This document shows, one piece after another, positions 25,534-36,443 of a stretch of DNA of 64,000 nucleotides. Position 1 is the stretch's first letter; each line of letters begins with the position of its first letter. The DNA comes from Pseudoxanthomonas sp. GTDB taxonomy: Bacteria; Pseudomonadota; Gammaproteobacteria; Xanthomonadales; Xanthomonadaceae. A program made the position numbers and the translations under genes. The stretch is taken from NCBI RefSeq assembly GCF_027498035.1, contig NZ_CP114978.1, positions 3,658,001 through 3,722,000 on the forward strand. The letters run 5' to 3'. The notes beneath the pieces are model-generated. The model saw only the letters and a program-made list of their open reading frames with translations, was not told the origin of the DNA and searched no databases.

Positions 25534-26565
25534 ATGACGTCCCCCAGCGCCTCACACCGCTCTGTCCGTGCCATGCGATGGCGTGTCTGGCTCACCGTGG
25601 GCCTGTTGTTGCCATTGGCAGGCTGGGCGGTGCTGGCCAGTCTTTACCTGGGGCACGCGCCGCAATGGCTGCGCTGGCTGTTGGCGCTTGCCTGGGCCGG
25701 GTTGGCCCTGGCGGTGGTGCTGCGCAGGCGGCGCCCGGATGGCGCGCGCTGGGCCGGTGCTGCACTGGTCGCGTGGCTGCTGTTCCTGGGCGGCTGGTCG
25801 CTGCAGCAACCGCAACAGGCGCGCGCCTGGTCCGATGACGTCGCGCAGCTGCTGCAGGCGCAGGTGCGGGGAAACCAGGTCGTGCTGCACAACGTGCGCA
25901 ACTTCAACTGGCGTAGCGACACCGACTACGACGCGCGCTGGGAGACGCGGACCTACGACCTGGATCAGCTGCGCACGGCCGACCTGGCCATGTCGTACTG
26001 GATGGGGCCGGCCATCGCCCACACGCTGGTGTCCTTCGGTTTCGCCGATGGGCGCCACCTGGTGTTCTCGCTGGAGATCCGCAAGGAGCGCGGCGAGTCG
26101 TTCTCGGCGCTCGGCGGGTTCTTCCGCCAGTTCGAGGAAGTGCTGATCGCCGCCGACGAACGCGACATCCTGCGCGTGCGCACCAACGTGCGTGGCGAAA
26201 CCATGCAGCTGTATCGGCTGAACCTGTCGCCGGCCGCGCAGCGCCAGCTGTTCCTGGCCTACCTGGACCAGGCTGCGGACCTGCGCGCCGCGCCGGCGTT
26301 CTACAACACCGTGACCAGCAACTGCACCACCGTGGTGTTCGACCTGGCCCGGAGGATTGATCCGGGTCTGCCGCTTGACTGGCGCCTGCTGTTGTCCGGT
26401 TACTTCGACCGTTATGCCTACGACCATGGAGGGCTGATGCCGGGCCTTGATTTCACCACCCTGCGCACGCGCGGCGACATCACCGCACATGCGCGTGCAG
26501 TGACCGATGTCGACACCTTCTCCACGGCGATCCGCCAGGACGTCCCGGGAGAAAGCCTGCCATGA
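25534..26565 (+). CDS. DUF4105 (Lnb N-terminal-type) membrane-anchored periplasmic protein
   Basis: 343 residues from the ATG at 25534; ATGs at 25525 or 25573 are also possible. Two or three N-terminal membrane spans (WLTVGLLLPLAGWAVLASLYLG; WLLALAWAGLALAVVL; ALVAWLLFLGGW) precede a periplasmic domain with DUF4105 hallmarks: VVLHNVRNFNWRSDTDYDARWETRTYDLDQL, AHTLVSFGF, LVFSLEIRKERGE, RGETMQLYRLNLSP and YNTVTSNCTTVVFDLARR, whose Cys264 is the expected nucleophile. The family includes Lnb-type lipoprotein N-acyltransferases of other phyla; its role in proteobacteria is unclear. Its stop overlaps the start of the next lipoprotein gene (ATGA at 26562). Confidence 0.82.
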   Translation: MTSPSASHRSVRAMRWRVWLTVGLLLPLAGWAVLASLYLGHAPQWLRWLLALAWAGLALAVVLRRRRPDGARWAGAALVAWLLFLGGWSLQQPQQARAWSDDVAQLLQAQVRGNQVVLHNVRNFNWRSDTDYDARWETRTYDLDQLRTADLAMSYWMGPAIAHTLVSFGFADGRHLVFSLEIRKERGESFSALGGFFRQFEEVLIAADERDILRVRTNVRGETMQLYRLNLSPAAQRQLFLAYLDQAADLRAAPAFYNTVTSNCTTVVFDLARRIDPGLPLDWRLLLSGYFDRYAYDHGGLMPGLDFTTLRTRGDITAHARAVTDVDTFSTAIRQDVPGESLP

Positions 26566-28514
26566 AGACGAGCGCCTTGATGCCGCGCTTCGTACGTGTG
26601 CTGGCACTGGCCGTGTTGCTGCTGCTGACCTCGTGCGCGATGGTGACGGTGGAGACACGCAAGCAGCATGACTACATCGCCCAGGTCCGCGGGGATGTCC
26701 TCACCACTGGCAAGCTGAGTACCGCGGCGGGGGAGGTGTTGCAGGTCGCCGGGCTGGACGCCAAGACCTGCCAGCGCGCCTTGCCTGAGTGCACGCAGCA
26801 GTTCCAGGACATGCCAGGCATCAGTGCCGAGCGGCGCATGGCGACCCTGGCCGAACTGTGGACCGGGCGCGCACTGGCGGTGACGCCTCGCGACCGGGCC
26901 GCGACCGACGATGCGGCCCTGGGTGCCTGGCTGACGGCGGCGCGGTATGCCTACGCCTATCTGTTCTTCACCGAACGGGCGCCGGGCGAACGTGCCTTCG
27001 TCAACCGCCAGACCCAGGTGCGCGACTACTACAACTATGCGACCGAGCAGATCGGCGAGGGGCTGTTCCGGCGGTTCGGGCAGGCGGGCTCCGATGCGAT
27101 CCGTCGCGCGCCCATGCTGGTTGCCGACTGGACGTTGCAGGTGGACATGGCCGATTTCCGCTTGCCCGGTGATGTCGCGGTGCCGGACCGGTTGATGTCG
27201 GCGGCGGCAGTGCGGTTCAACGGCCTGCGCAGCACCTATCGCCGTGATGGATTCGGCGCCGAGCTGGTGGCGCGCGTGCCTCCCCAGGTGGTGGGCGACC
27301 CCACCGCGCTGGTGGAAGGTGGCCTTGGCCGGCACGACAAGGACACCCCTGCGTTCAGCGAGATCCCGTATGTCCCGGCGACGCTGCTGCTGGACTTCCG
27401 GGGCGATGACCTGGCGACGGTGCTGTCCTCGCGGCAGGCGGTCCTGCATCCCTATGATCCGTACCGCACGCAGAAGGTCACCCTGCACGGCGACGAGGTG
27501 CCGCTGGCGGGCAATTTCACCACCGCCTACGGCCTGTGGCTGGCGCAGTCCGGGTTTGCCCGGCAGTCACTGCGCTCGATGCTGGGGCGCACCGAGGGCA
27601 TCGACCGCCCGCACCTGTACCTGATGCAGCCCTACGATCCCAACCGCCGCATCCTGCTGATGCTGCACGGCTTGGCCAGCAGCCCGGAGGCATGGGTGAA
27701 CGTGGCCAACGAGATCATGGGCGACGAGGCGCTGCGCCAGCATTACCAGATCTGGCAGGTCTACTATCCGACCAACGTGCCGATCGCCATCAACCGGGCC
27801 CAGATCCATGACCTGGTCGAGCAGACCCTGCAGCACTTCGATCCACAGGGCAGCGCACCGGCGTCGCAGGACATGGTGCTGATCGGGCACAGCATGGGGG
27901 GCGTGATCGGGCGGCTGCTGCTGACTTCTTCCGGGGAAGGCCTGTTCGACGTGTTGATGGCCGACCGCCGGATGGATGAAGCCAGGCGTCAGCGCGTCCG
28001 CGAACGCCTGCAACCGTTGCTGCATTTTTCGCCGCTGCCGCAGGTGGACCGGGCGATCTTCATCGCCGCGCCGATCCGCGGTACGCCCATGGCCGAAAGC
28101 CGGCTGGGGCGCTTCGTCGGGCGGCTGGTCCGGCTGCCGATCACGCTGCTGGAAAAGTTCGGTGACGTCCTGCAGGACATGACCGGCCAGGACGACGGGC
28201 AGCCGGATGGCAAGCACGCCGTGCCCAACGCGATCGACAACCTGCGCGATACCGATCCCTTCATCCGGGCAACCTCCGCGCTGCCGATCGCATCGGGCGT
28301 GCGCTACAACACGATCATCGCGCGCAAGGACCCGAAGGTGCCGCTGGAGCAGTCCGACGACGGGCTGGTGCCGTATGCCAGCGCCCACCTGGACGGTGCC
28401 GAGTCGGAGAAGGTCATCACCTCGTGGCACAGCGTGCAGGAAACCCCGCAGGCGATCCTGGAAATCCGCCGCATCCTGCACGCGCAGATGGAAGACGAAA
28501 CCGCCGGGCGTTGA
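26562..28514 (+). CDS. Large alpha/beta-hydrolase (lipase-like) lipoprotein
   Basis: 650 residues. The N-terminus is a lipoprotein signal with lipobox LLTSC (Cys25). The first 360 residues form a region I do not recognise. From about residue 365 an alpha/beta-hydrolase core appears: RRILLMLHGLASSPEAWVN (oxyanion region), then the nucleophile elbow GHSMGG, a loop with FIAAPIRGTPMAE, and the downstream HLDGAESEKVITSWHSVQ that should give the catalytic His. It is probably an outer-membrane-anchored esterase or lipase. Tight coupling (4-base overlap) to the DUF4105 gene suggests a shared envelope-lipid function. Confidence 0.82.
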   Translation: MKTSALMPRFVRVLALAVLLLLTSCAMVTVETRKQHDYIAQVRGDVLTTGKLSTAAGEVLQVAGLDAKTCQRALPECTQQFQDMPGISAERRMATLAELWTGRALAVTPRDRAATDDAALGAWLTAARYAYAYLFFTERAPGERAFVNRQTQVRDYYNYATEQIGEGLFRRFGQAGSDAIRRAPMLVADWTLQVDMADFRLPGDVAVPDRLMSAAAVRFNGLRSTYRRDGFGAELVARVPPQVVGDPTALVEGGLGRHDKDTPAFSEIPYVPATLLLDFRGDDLATVLSSRQAVLHPYDPYRTQKVTLHGDEVPLAGNFTTAYGLWLAQSGFARQSLRSMLGRTEGIDRPHLYLMQPYDPNRRILLMLHGLASSPEAWVNVANEIMGDEALRQHYQIWQVYYPTNVPIAINRAQIHDLVEQTLQHFDPQGSAPASQDMVLIGHSMGGVIGRLLLTSSGEGLFDVLMADRRMDEARRQRVRERLQPLLHFSPLPQVDRAIFIAAPIRGTPMAESRLGRFVGRLVRLPITLLEKFGDVLQDMTGQDDGQPDGKHAVPNAIDNLRDTDPFIRATSALPIASGVRYNTIIARKDPKVPLEQSDDGLVPYASAHLDGAESEKVITSWHSVQETPQAILEIRRILHAQMEDETAGR

Positions 28515-28524
28515 ACCGGCGGGA

Positions 28525-29378
28525 TCAGGCGTCCGGCGCCTGATCCAGATCCATGCGTGATTGCAGCCAGCCGGCAAGGTCGGCCAGCACGGCACTGCGC
28601 GCCGGTTCGGCTTCGTTGTAGAGCTCGTGGAACAGGCCTGCGTATTCCACGGTCCGGACCACCTGGACGGGAGCGGCCGCGGCAAAGGCGCGGGCACCGG
28701 CGATGTCCACCACCTGGTCGCCGCCGGCAACCTGCAGCAGGGTGGGGACGGTCCAGTTGCCGGCTGCGGCAACGACCTGCGGGCCTGATTCGAACAGGTA
28801 ACGCGCCAGCCTGGCACTGATCCGGTCGTGGTTGAGCGGGTCGTCGCGATAGGCGCGGACCACTTCCGGTGCATGCGAGAGCTTGTCGGCGGAAATGCCA
28901 TTGCCCATCGCCAGGTCTGGTGCAAGCCGGGAAAACACCCGGGTCAGCAGCCGGTCGAAGGTGCCGGCATGGGCCGCCAGCGCCGGCGCCGATACCACCA
29001 GTCCGCGCGGGCGCAATCCAGCGTGAGCCACCATATGCATCACCGCTAGCCCGCCAAGGCTGTGACCCAGCAGAAACGGGAGATCCCGGCCTTCCTGCGC
29101 ATACGCGGCGAAGACCTGGGCCACGTCGCGCGAAAGGTCCTGCGGAGCCCCGGCGATCACACCGCGACGTCCTTCGGAGCGTCCATGGCCGCGGTGATCG
29201 AACGCGCGGACCGAAATGCCGATGGCGTTGAGTTCAGTTCACCCGCCAGCCGGGCATAACGCCCGCTGTGTTCGCCCAGTCCGTGGACCAGCAGCAGGCG
29301 CGCGCGGGGCGATGGCGCGATCCATTGCACCTGATGCAGGGACAGGCCATCGGGTGTGCGGAATGCAGGTACGGTCAT
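28525..29378 (-). pseudogene. Alpha/beta hydrolase (monoacylglycerol-lipase-like), frameshifted by a 5-bp duplication
   Basis: The gene starts at MTVPAFRTPDGLSLHQVQW (ATG 29378) and reads LLLVHGLGEHSGRYARLAGELN. It then breaks at a perfect tandem duplication of AGTTC (29231-29240 on the plus strand). Removing one copy restores GELNAIGISVRAFDHRGHGRSEGRRGVIAG in frame with the rest, including the GHSLGG nucleophile elbow, DQVVDIAGARAF and the C-terminal EYAGLFHELYNEAE. As written, translation stops at 29157. The gene is therefore broken, or the duplication is phase-variable or an assembly error. The family acts on monoacylglycerols or lysophospholipids. Confidence 0.85.
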
Positions 29379-29438
29379 GGCGCTCATGCTGCCTGCATCG
29401 GGCGTGCGCGGTTGGGCGGGCTTTCCGCCCGTGGCCGC

Positions 29439-31340
<1,902 letters not shown>

Positions 31341-31403
31341 CCGGCTATTGTAGCCGGGCCACTAAGATATGCCTTCGTTTGATCTGGCAAACAGGAGTTT
31401 TCG

Positions 31404-32174
31404 ATGGATATCACCGGCGGCCTGCGCCCCATGACCGAAGCCGAACTGGAGCGGCTCGACGGGCTGCTCTCCGGCCCCGAGTGTGGAGAGCGGGTCATGA
31501 CCCTGGAAATGCTGGATGGCTTCCTGTCCGCGCTGGTGGTCGGGCCGGAGCTGGTCATGCCCAGCGAATACCTGCCGTACATCTGGGGCGAAGCGTCGGA
31601 AGGGCCCGGCCTGGGGGAGGCGGCGGATGCGATTCCGGTGATCATGCAGCTCTGGAACCATATCGCCTGGCGCGTCCAGCAGCCCATCGATGACGAAGCG
31701 GATCTGGACGCCCAGGCGTTCCTGATGCCGCCGCTGGTGTTGCCGGATACCGAAGATGAAGACACCAGCGAAGACCCGCTGGCCGGGGTGCCGGACGATT
31801 TCCCGTTTGCCGCGGCTTGGGCCAACGGCTTCCTGCTGGGCGTCTCGCTGCGCGCGGAGGCCTGGGAGGCCATGGTCGCGGGCGACGAGGACCTGCAGGA
31901 CGACATGGGCATGCTGGTGAGCCTGTCGGTGGTCGATGCCGGGCATGCCGATGAAATGGACGTGCCGGCCGAGGACTTGATGGACCTGCAGGAGCGGGTC
32001 TCGGCCGCGGTCGAACTGCCGGGCATGCTGCACGACATGAACCTGCGCAGGCTGAACCCCGTCGTGCGTGAGCCGATCCGGCGCGAGGTCGTGCCCGGCC
32101 GCAACGATCCCTGCGCCTGTGGCAGCGGCAAGAAATACAAGAAGTGCTGCGGCGCCGCCGACAAGCTGCATTGA
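31404..32174 (+). CDS. UPF0149/YecA-family protein with C-terminal SEC-C zinc motif
   Basis: 256 residues. The N-terminal about 190 residues match the YecA/UPF0149 helical domain (LERLDGLLSGPECGERVMTLEMLDGFLSALVVGPELVMPSEYLPYIWG; FAAAWANGFLLGVSLRAEAWE). It ends in a canonical SEC-C motif (GRNDPCACGSGKKYKKCCG), which binds zinc as at the tail of SecA. SEC-C proteins bind ribosomes or SecB-type partners. The precise role is not established. The protein is acidic overall. Confidence 0.87.
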   Translation: MDITGGLRPMTEAELERLDGLLSGPECGERVMTLEMLDGFLSALVVGPELVMPSEYLPYIWGEASEGPGLGEAADAIPVIMQLWNHIAWRVQQPIDDEADLDAQAFLMPPLVLPDTEDEDTSEDPLAGVPDDFPFAAAWANGFLLGVSLRAEAWEAMVAGDEDLQDDMGMLVSLSVVDAGHADEMDVPAEDLMDLQERVSAAVELPGMLHDMNLRRLNPVVREPIRREVVPGRNDPCACGSGKKYKKCCGAADKLH

Positions 32175-32267
32175 GGCTGGCGTCGTGCGTGCATTGCTGC
32201 ATCACGGCTGGGTGCCAACCGGTGCGGTGATGCCATTGGTTGCCTCCTTTTCGTGAAGCCTGGGCGC

Positions 32268-32768
32268 ATGCCGGTCCTCGACCGCTGGGCGGCGGGCGGC
32301 ATCGCCGCCTGCGCGCTGGGGTTCGCCCTGTTCTATGGACTGTTGTTCCGGCGCGACAACGCGGCGCCGTCGGTGGACGTGGCCGACGTTCCGCTGGGGC
32401 AAGCGGGCGTGTTCTTCCACGCGACCACGTTTTGCCGGATGACCCCGGACCGGGTGATCGTGCGTGGCTGGGCCGTGCGCAAGGGCGTCGGCTGGCCGTT
32501 GACCCGGAACCGGGTGGTGATGCGCCTGGCCAACGGCCGCACGGTAGCGCTGGATACCGCGATGCTGGACAGCACCAGGAAGATGCTGGCCGGCACCATC
32601 CACGCGTTGACCCAGGACCAGCGCACCTATTACGCGGCCAATTTCGCCGCCTCGCTGAACCTGAAAGCCGCCGGAGTCGGTACGCGCGACGCGCGGCTGT
32701 TCCTCGATTGGCATGAGCCTTCGCTGCGCGCGCTGCTGCCGCTGGACTGCCCGCGGGCGGAGCGATGA
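32268..32768 (+). CDS. Small membrane-anchored protein of unknown function
   Basis: 166 residues from the ATG at 32268 (a GTG at 32253 would add five). A single N-terminal span (GGIAACALGFALFYGLLF) anchors a compact, beta-rich extracytoplasmic region with two Cys residues (TTFCRMTPDRVIVRGWAVRKG, PLDC). Its stop overlaps the start of the DUF6056-like gene (ATGA at 32765-32768), so the two are translationally coupled and probably work together at the membrane. I do not recognise the family. Confidence 0.55.
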   Translation: MPVLDRWAAGGIAACALGFALFYGLLFRRDNAAPSVDVADVPLGQAGVFFHATTFCRMTPDRVIVRGWAVRKGVGWPLTRNRVVMRLANGRTVALDTAMLDSTRKMLAGTIHALTQDQRTYYAANFAASLNLKAAGVGTRDARLFLDWHEPSLRALLPLDCPRAER

Positions 32769-34090
32769 ACGAGCGGATCAGGCCTTGGCCGCTGGCCGGC
32801 CTGCTATGGGTGCTGCTGGGGATTGCCTGCATCCACGTTTTCGGGATCAGCGACAGGCCGGTGGCCGATGACGCGTATTTCGCCCGGATGCTGTCGCAGT
32901 ACACGCTGCCTGAGTATCTGCTGCATCGCTACCACAGCTGGACCGGGCGACTGCCGATCGAAGGGCTGCTGGTGGTGCTGGTCCATCACACCTGGATCTG
33001 GCGTGGCTGCAATGCGCTGATGGTGTTGCTGCTGGTGTACGCGGCCGGGCGGTTGGCGCGGGTCGGGATGGCGTTGTCGCAGGTCGGGGCGATGACGCTG
33101 GCGTTCGCGCTGTTCCTGCTGATCACTCCGCAGATCCAGTTCGAGTCCAGCTGGTGGCTGACCGGCTCGCTCAACTATCTGTGGCCGGTGGCGCTGGGAC
33201 TGTGGAGCCTGCTGCCGCTGGTGGAAGCAGGGACATATCGCTGGCCGCAGCGCATTGGCTTCTGCCTGGCGGCGGCCTTCGCCGCCTATTGCGACCAGCT
33301 GGCGTTGGTGCTGGTGCCGCTGTCATTGGGATTGCTGGCGTGGCGGATTGGCCAGCGGCGCTGGTCACGCTGGGACCTGGTGCAGGCGGTGGTGCTGGTC
33401 GGCAATGCGGGATTCGCGTTGACCGCGCCGGGGAATGCCGAGCGCTACCGGGAGGAAACGGGCATGCGTTTCCCCAACTTCGCCGACCTGGATGTGCTGG
33501 AGAAATTGCGGATCGGCTTCGGGCTGATCGCCCGCGCGATGACCGACCCGCGCAATGACCTGATGGCGCTGATCACGGCGCTGGCGTTGCTGTTGCTGTG
33601 GCGCAGCCCACTGGGCAAGGGGCTGAAGGTCGTGCTTGGCATCGTCCTGGTGGCGTCGCTGCTGCAGCTGGCGTTACTGATGCTGCAGGTGCCGGGTGCA
33701 TCGCTGCGGCCGTGGCTGCCGATGCGGCTGGATGGCGACGTGGTGTTCTTCGCCGGCAACTATGCGGTCACGGCATGGTCGCTGTTCGCAGTGGGTTGCC
33801 TGGTGATTGGCTGCGCCTGCTGTTTCTGGCGCAGCACCGGCGAGGCGTTGCGCATGCTCGGCGTCCTGCTGCTGGGGCTGGCGTCGCTGGGGATGATGGG
33901 CTTCTCGCCGACGGCCTATCTGTCGAGCATGCGCATCGCCTTCGTGTGCACGATGACGCTGGTGATCGTCGGCGTGCGCATGTGCGCGCGGGTGCCGCAG
34001 GTCTACGGACCCTGGATGGAGCGCGCGGTGCTGGGGTTGACGCTGTCGCTGGCCAGCTGGCGGATCGTGGCGATTTGCCTGGGCGCCTGA
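32765..34090 (+). CDS. DUF6056-like polytopic membrane protein
   Basis: 441 residues with about 11-12 hydrophobic segments (LLWVLLGIACIHVF, HHTWIWRGCNALMVLLLVYAAG, AMTLAFALFLLITPQIQF, FCLAAAFAAYCDQLALVLVPLSLGLLAW). The first loop carries DRPVADDAYFARML and YHSWTGRLPIEG, the pattern of DUF6056 and related GT-C-like proteins, in which acidic residues in the first periplasmic loop could be catalytic. It may transfer a sugar to a surface polymer. The preceding overlapping gene probably encodes its partner. Confidence 0.7.
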   Translation: MNERIRPWPLAGLLWVLLGIACIHVFGISDRPVADDAYFARMLSQYTLPEYLLHRYHSWTGRLPIEGLLVVLVHHTWIWRGCNALMVLLLVYAAGRLARVGMALSQVGAMTLAFALFLLITPQIQFESSWWLTGSLNYLWPVALGLWSLLPLVEAGTYRWPQRIGFCLAAAFAAYCDQLALVLVPLSLGLLAWRIGQRRWSRWDLVQAVVLVGNAGFALTAPGNAERYREETGMRFPNFADLDVLEKLRIGFGLIARAMTDPRNDLMALITALALLLLWRSPLGKGLKVVLGIVLVASLLQLALLMLQVPGASLRPWLPMRLDGDVVFFAGNYAVTAWSLFAVGCLVIGCACCFWRSTGEALRMLGVLLLGLASLGMMGFSPTAYLSSMRIAFVCTMTLVIVGVRMCARVPQVYGPWMERAVLGLTLSLASWRIVAICLGA

Positions 34091-34103
34091 CGCAAGCGGA
34101 ACG

Positions 34104-35096
34104 CTACCCGACGTTGAACGAATAGCGCACCACGTGGAAGAACACCGGCGCGGCGAACACCACCGAATCCAGCCGGTCCAGCGCGCCGCCGTGGCCTTCG
34201 ATCATCTCGCCCCAGTCCTTGGCGCCCAGGCTGCGCTTGGTGGCCGACAGCGCCAGCCCACCCAGGAAGCCGCACAACACGATCAACAGTGACAGCGCGG
34301 CCGATTGCAGCGGGCTGAACGGCGTCACCCACCATAGCGCCGCGCCGATGGCCGCCGCCGACAAGCCGCCGCCGATCAGCCCTTCCACCGTCTTGGACGG
34401 GCTGACCTTGGGCGCCAGCAGGTGCTTGCCGAACAATTTCCCGAACACGTACTGCAGGACGTCGCTCAACTGAACCACCAGCAGCAGGTAGAGCAGCAGC
34501 ATCAGGTTCTGGCCTTCGTAGCCGGGGATCTGCAGCATCATCAGCGCCGGGGCATGGCTCAGGCAGAACACGGTCAGCATCAGGCCCCATTGCACCTTGG
34601 TGTTGCGGGCCAGGAAGTCTTCGGTATCGCCGGACAGCGCAGTCACCGCCGGGAGCAGCAGGAAGCCGTAGACCGGAATGCAGATGACGAACAACCCGTA
34701 CCAGCCCACGCCGATCAGCCAGTACTGCAGCGGAATGGCCACGTAGAAGCACAGGCACAGCGCCAGGTGGTCGCCGCGACGCGTCGGCGTCAGGGTCAGG
34801 AATTCGCGCAGGGCGAAGAACGACAGCAGCGCGTACAGCACCAGCGTGGCGACCTTGCCGACCACGAAACACACCAGCAGGATCGCCACCATCACCCACC
34901 ACGCGTTGATGCGCGCGTTGAGGTTGTCCACCACCGCCGAGGGCTTGCGCTTGCCGAGCACCCAGCCGATGGCCGAGGCCAGCACCAGCAGTCCGATCAC
35001 CCCGCCGATCATCCACCAGAACTTGCCGGGGGCCTGGGCGATGGCGGCGCGTACGAAGCCGTTGAGCGGGAACACGTCCACTGCGATCAGGTTCAT
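34104..35096 (-). CDS. Phosphatidate cytidylyltransferase (CdsA-like)
   Basis: 330 residues from MNLIAVDVFPLNGFV (ATG 35096). About eight membrane spans are followed by the CTP-transferase signature near the C-terminus: SDVLQYVFGKLFGKHLLAPKVSPSKTVEGLIGG, then KRSLGAKDWGEMIEGHGGALDRLDSVVFAAP. It activates phosphatidic acid with CTP to CDP-diacylglycerol. The start overlaps the acyltransferase stop (ATGA at 35093-35096), so this is the last gene of a three-gene lipid operon. It is not in the usual uppS-cdsA-dxr context, so it is likely a second, specialised copy. Confidence 0.85.
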   Translation of the reverse strand: MNLIAVDVFPLNGFVRAAIAQAPGKFWWMIGGVIGLLVLASAIGWVLGKRKPSAVVDNLNARINAWWVMVAILLVCFVVGKVATLVLYALLSFFALREFLTLTPTRRGDHLALCLCFYVAIPLQYWLIGVGWYGLFVICIPVYGFLLLPAVTALSGDTEDFLARNTKVQWGLMLTVFCLSHAPALMMLQIPGYEGQNLMLLLYLLLVVQLSDVLQYVFGKLFGKHLLAPKVSPSKTVEGLIGGGLSAAAIGAALWWVTPFSPLQSAALSLLIVLCGFLGGLALSATKRSLGAKDWGEMIEGHGGALDRLDSVVFAAPVFFHVVRYSFNVG

Positions 35097-35695
35097 GGTG
35101 CCAGGGCCTCCACGGCCAGGCGGGTGCGTTCCAGGAACGCGGCTTTCTCTTCGCCAGCCTTCAACCTCAGTGTCTGGCCGAAGCGCACCGTGCAGATCAG
35201 TGGCACCGGCAGCAGGCTGCCCTTGGGCATGCTGCGGCGGGCGTTGTCCAGGTACACGGCGACCAGTTCGACGCCCGGATAGCGCCGCGCCAGGTGGTAG
35301 AGGCCGGACTTGAAAGGCAGCAGCCCGGGCTCGAGGTTGCGGGTGCCTTCTGGGAACAGGATCAGCGAGTCGCCTGCATCCAGCGCGTCGTACAGCGGTT
35401 CCAGCGGATCTGATTCGGCATGGCCGTGCTGGCGGTCGATCAGGACCACGTTCAGTCCCGGGCCTGCGATCAGGCCCTTGATGCCGCCGCCTCCCCAGTA
35501 GTCGCGTGCGGCCACCGGGCGCGTCCTGCGCCGCAGCGCCGGTGGCAGTGCAGACCACAGCGCGACCGTGTCCAGGTGGCTGGAATGGTTGGCGAAGTAG
35601 ATGCGCTGGATGGGATCTGGCCGACTGCCGAGCCAGCGCGGATAGGCGCCGAACAGCGCCTTGCTTGCGGCGACCAGCAACCGATCGACGATCAT
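35093..35695 (-). CDS. 1-acyl-sn-glycerol-3-phosphate acyltransferase (PlsC family)
   Basis: 200 residues from the ATG at 35695. The acyltransferase blocks are ANHSSHLDTV (catalytic His-x4-Asp) and LILFPEGTRN, with GGGGIKGLIAG between and VELVAVYLDN as a fourth block. There is no obvious membrane span, so it is a short peripheral PlsC form. It should acylate lysophosphatidic acid to phosphatidic acid, the substrate of the next gene. Both ends overlap its neighbours by four bases, giving a tightly coupled lipid-synthesis unit. Confidence 0.88.
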   Translation of the reverse strand: MIVDRLLVAASKALFGAYPRWLGSRPDPIQRIYFANHSSHLDTVALWSALPPALRRRTRPVAARDYWGGGGIKGLIAGPGLNVVLIDRQHGHAESDPLEPLYDALDAGDSLILFPEGTRNLEPGLLPFKSGLYHLARRYPGVELVAVYLDNARRSMPKGSLLPVPLICTVRFGQTLRLKAGEEKAAFLERTRLAVEALAP

Positions 35696-36324
35696 GCGGC
35701 GTCCTTGTCGTTGAGCTGGCGCGCGATGCCCGCGCTGCGGGTGATGCAGGTCAGCAGCGCGCCGACGGCGATGACCACGGCCGCCGCCAGCAGCGACCAG
35801 TGCGTGCCGTGTAGCCAGCGTTCGACCGCGGCGATCACGCAGGCGACCGTCAGCACCGCCATGCGGTGCTGCTTGGCCATTGGCCCGCGGAAATCCTGCG
35901 CCAGCCCCAGGCTGCCACCGGCCAGTCGCACGTAAGCGGTCAATGCGGCCAGCAACGCGCCCAGCCAACCCAGCCAGGACAGGCCGCAGGCGTACCCCAG
36001 CGCCACGATCAGCAGCGAGTCGGCGACGCGGTCGGGAAATTCGTTGTACAGCGCGCCGGTGGCGGTCTTGCGGCCGCCTTCCATCGCGACCATGCCGTCC
36101 AGCAGGTTGCACACCAGCCGCAGCTGGATGCACGCCGCCGCCAGCACCAGTCCGCCGACGGTCGGCACCCAGGCCAGCATCGCCGCGCCGATGGCGGCGA
36201 AGAAGATGCTGAGGACGGAAATCTGGTTGGGTGTGATCGACGAGCGTGCCAGCGTGGCGCTCAGGCGCTGCGCCCATCCCGTGTTGCGCGCGGCGATTGG
36301 CCGGCGATTGTCATCCTGACTCAT
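35692..36324 (-). CDS. CDP-alcohol phosphatidyltransferase family protein with atypical metal motif
   Basis: 210 residues from MSQDDNRRPIAARNTGW (ATG 36324). Several membrane helices surround the CDP-alcohol motif. The usual D-x2-DG-x2-AR-x8-G-x3-D-x3-D is here NLLDGMVAMEGGRKTATGALYNEFPD, so the first and third Asp are Asn, while the second and last Asp and further ones (DRVAD) remain. The family transfers a phosphatidyl group from CDP-diacylglycerol to an alcohol. With the PlsC- and CdsA-like genes it forms a unit similar to enterobacterial ynbA/ynbB. The acceptor alcohol is unknown. Confidence 0.85.
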   Translation of the reverse strand: MSQDDNRRPIAARNTGWAQRLSATLARSSITPNQISVLSIFFAAIGAAMLAWVPTVGGLVLAAACIQLRLVCNLLDGMVAMEGGRKTATGALYNEFPDRVADSLLIVALGYACGLSWLGWLGALLAALTAYVRLAGGSLGLAQDFRGPMAKQHRMAVLTVACVIAAVERWLHGTHWSLLAAAVVIAVGALLTCITRSAGIARQLNDKDAA

Positions 36325-36412
36325 GGGAGCGGATGGTAGTCGAAGTCCGCGTGCTGTCACGCCGGCCCGCGATGGAATGTCCTGATGCGGTGTCCCACAG
36401 GCACCGGCAGAT

Positions 36413-36440
36413 CGTCATTCCCGCTTCCGCGGGAATGACG
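36413..36440. repeat. Short palindromic repeat downstream of ggpPS
   Basis: A 12-bp perfect inverted repeat CGTCATTCCCGC / GCGGGAATGACG with a TTCC loop. It resembles the core (GTCATnCCCGC) of the element at 24431 and is a widespread intergenic repeat type. It may also stop transcription. Confidence 0.65.
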
Positions 36441-36443
36441 CAC

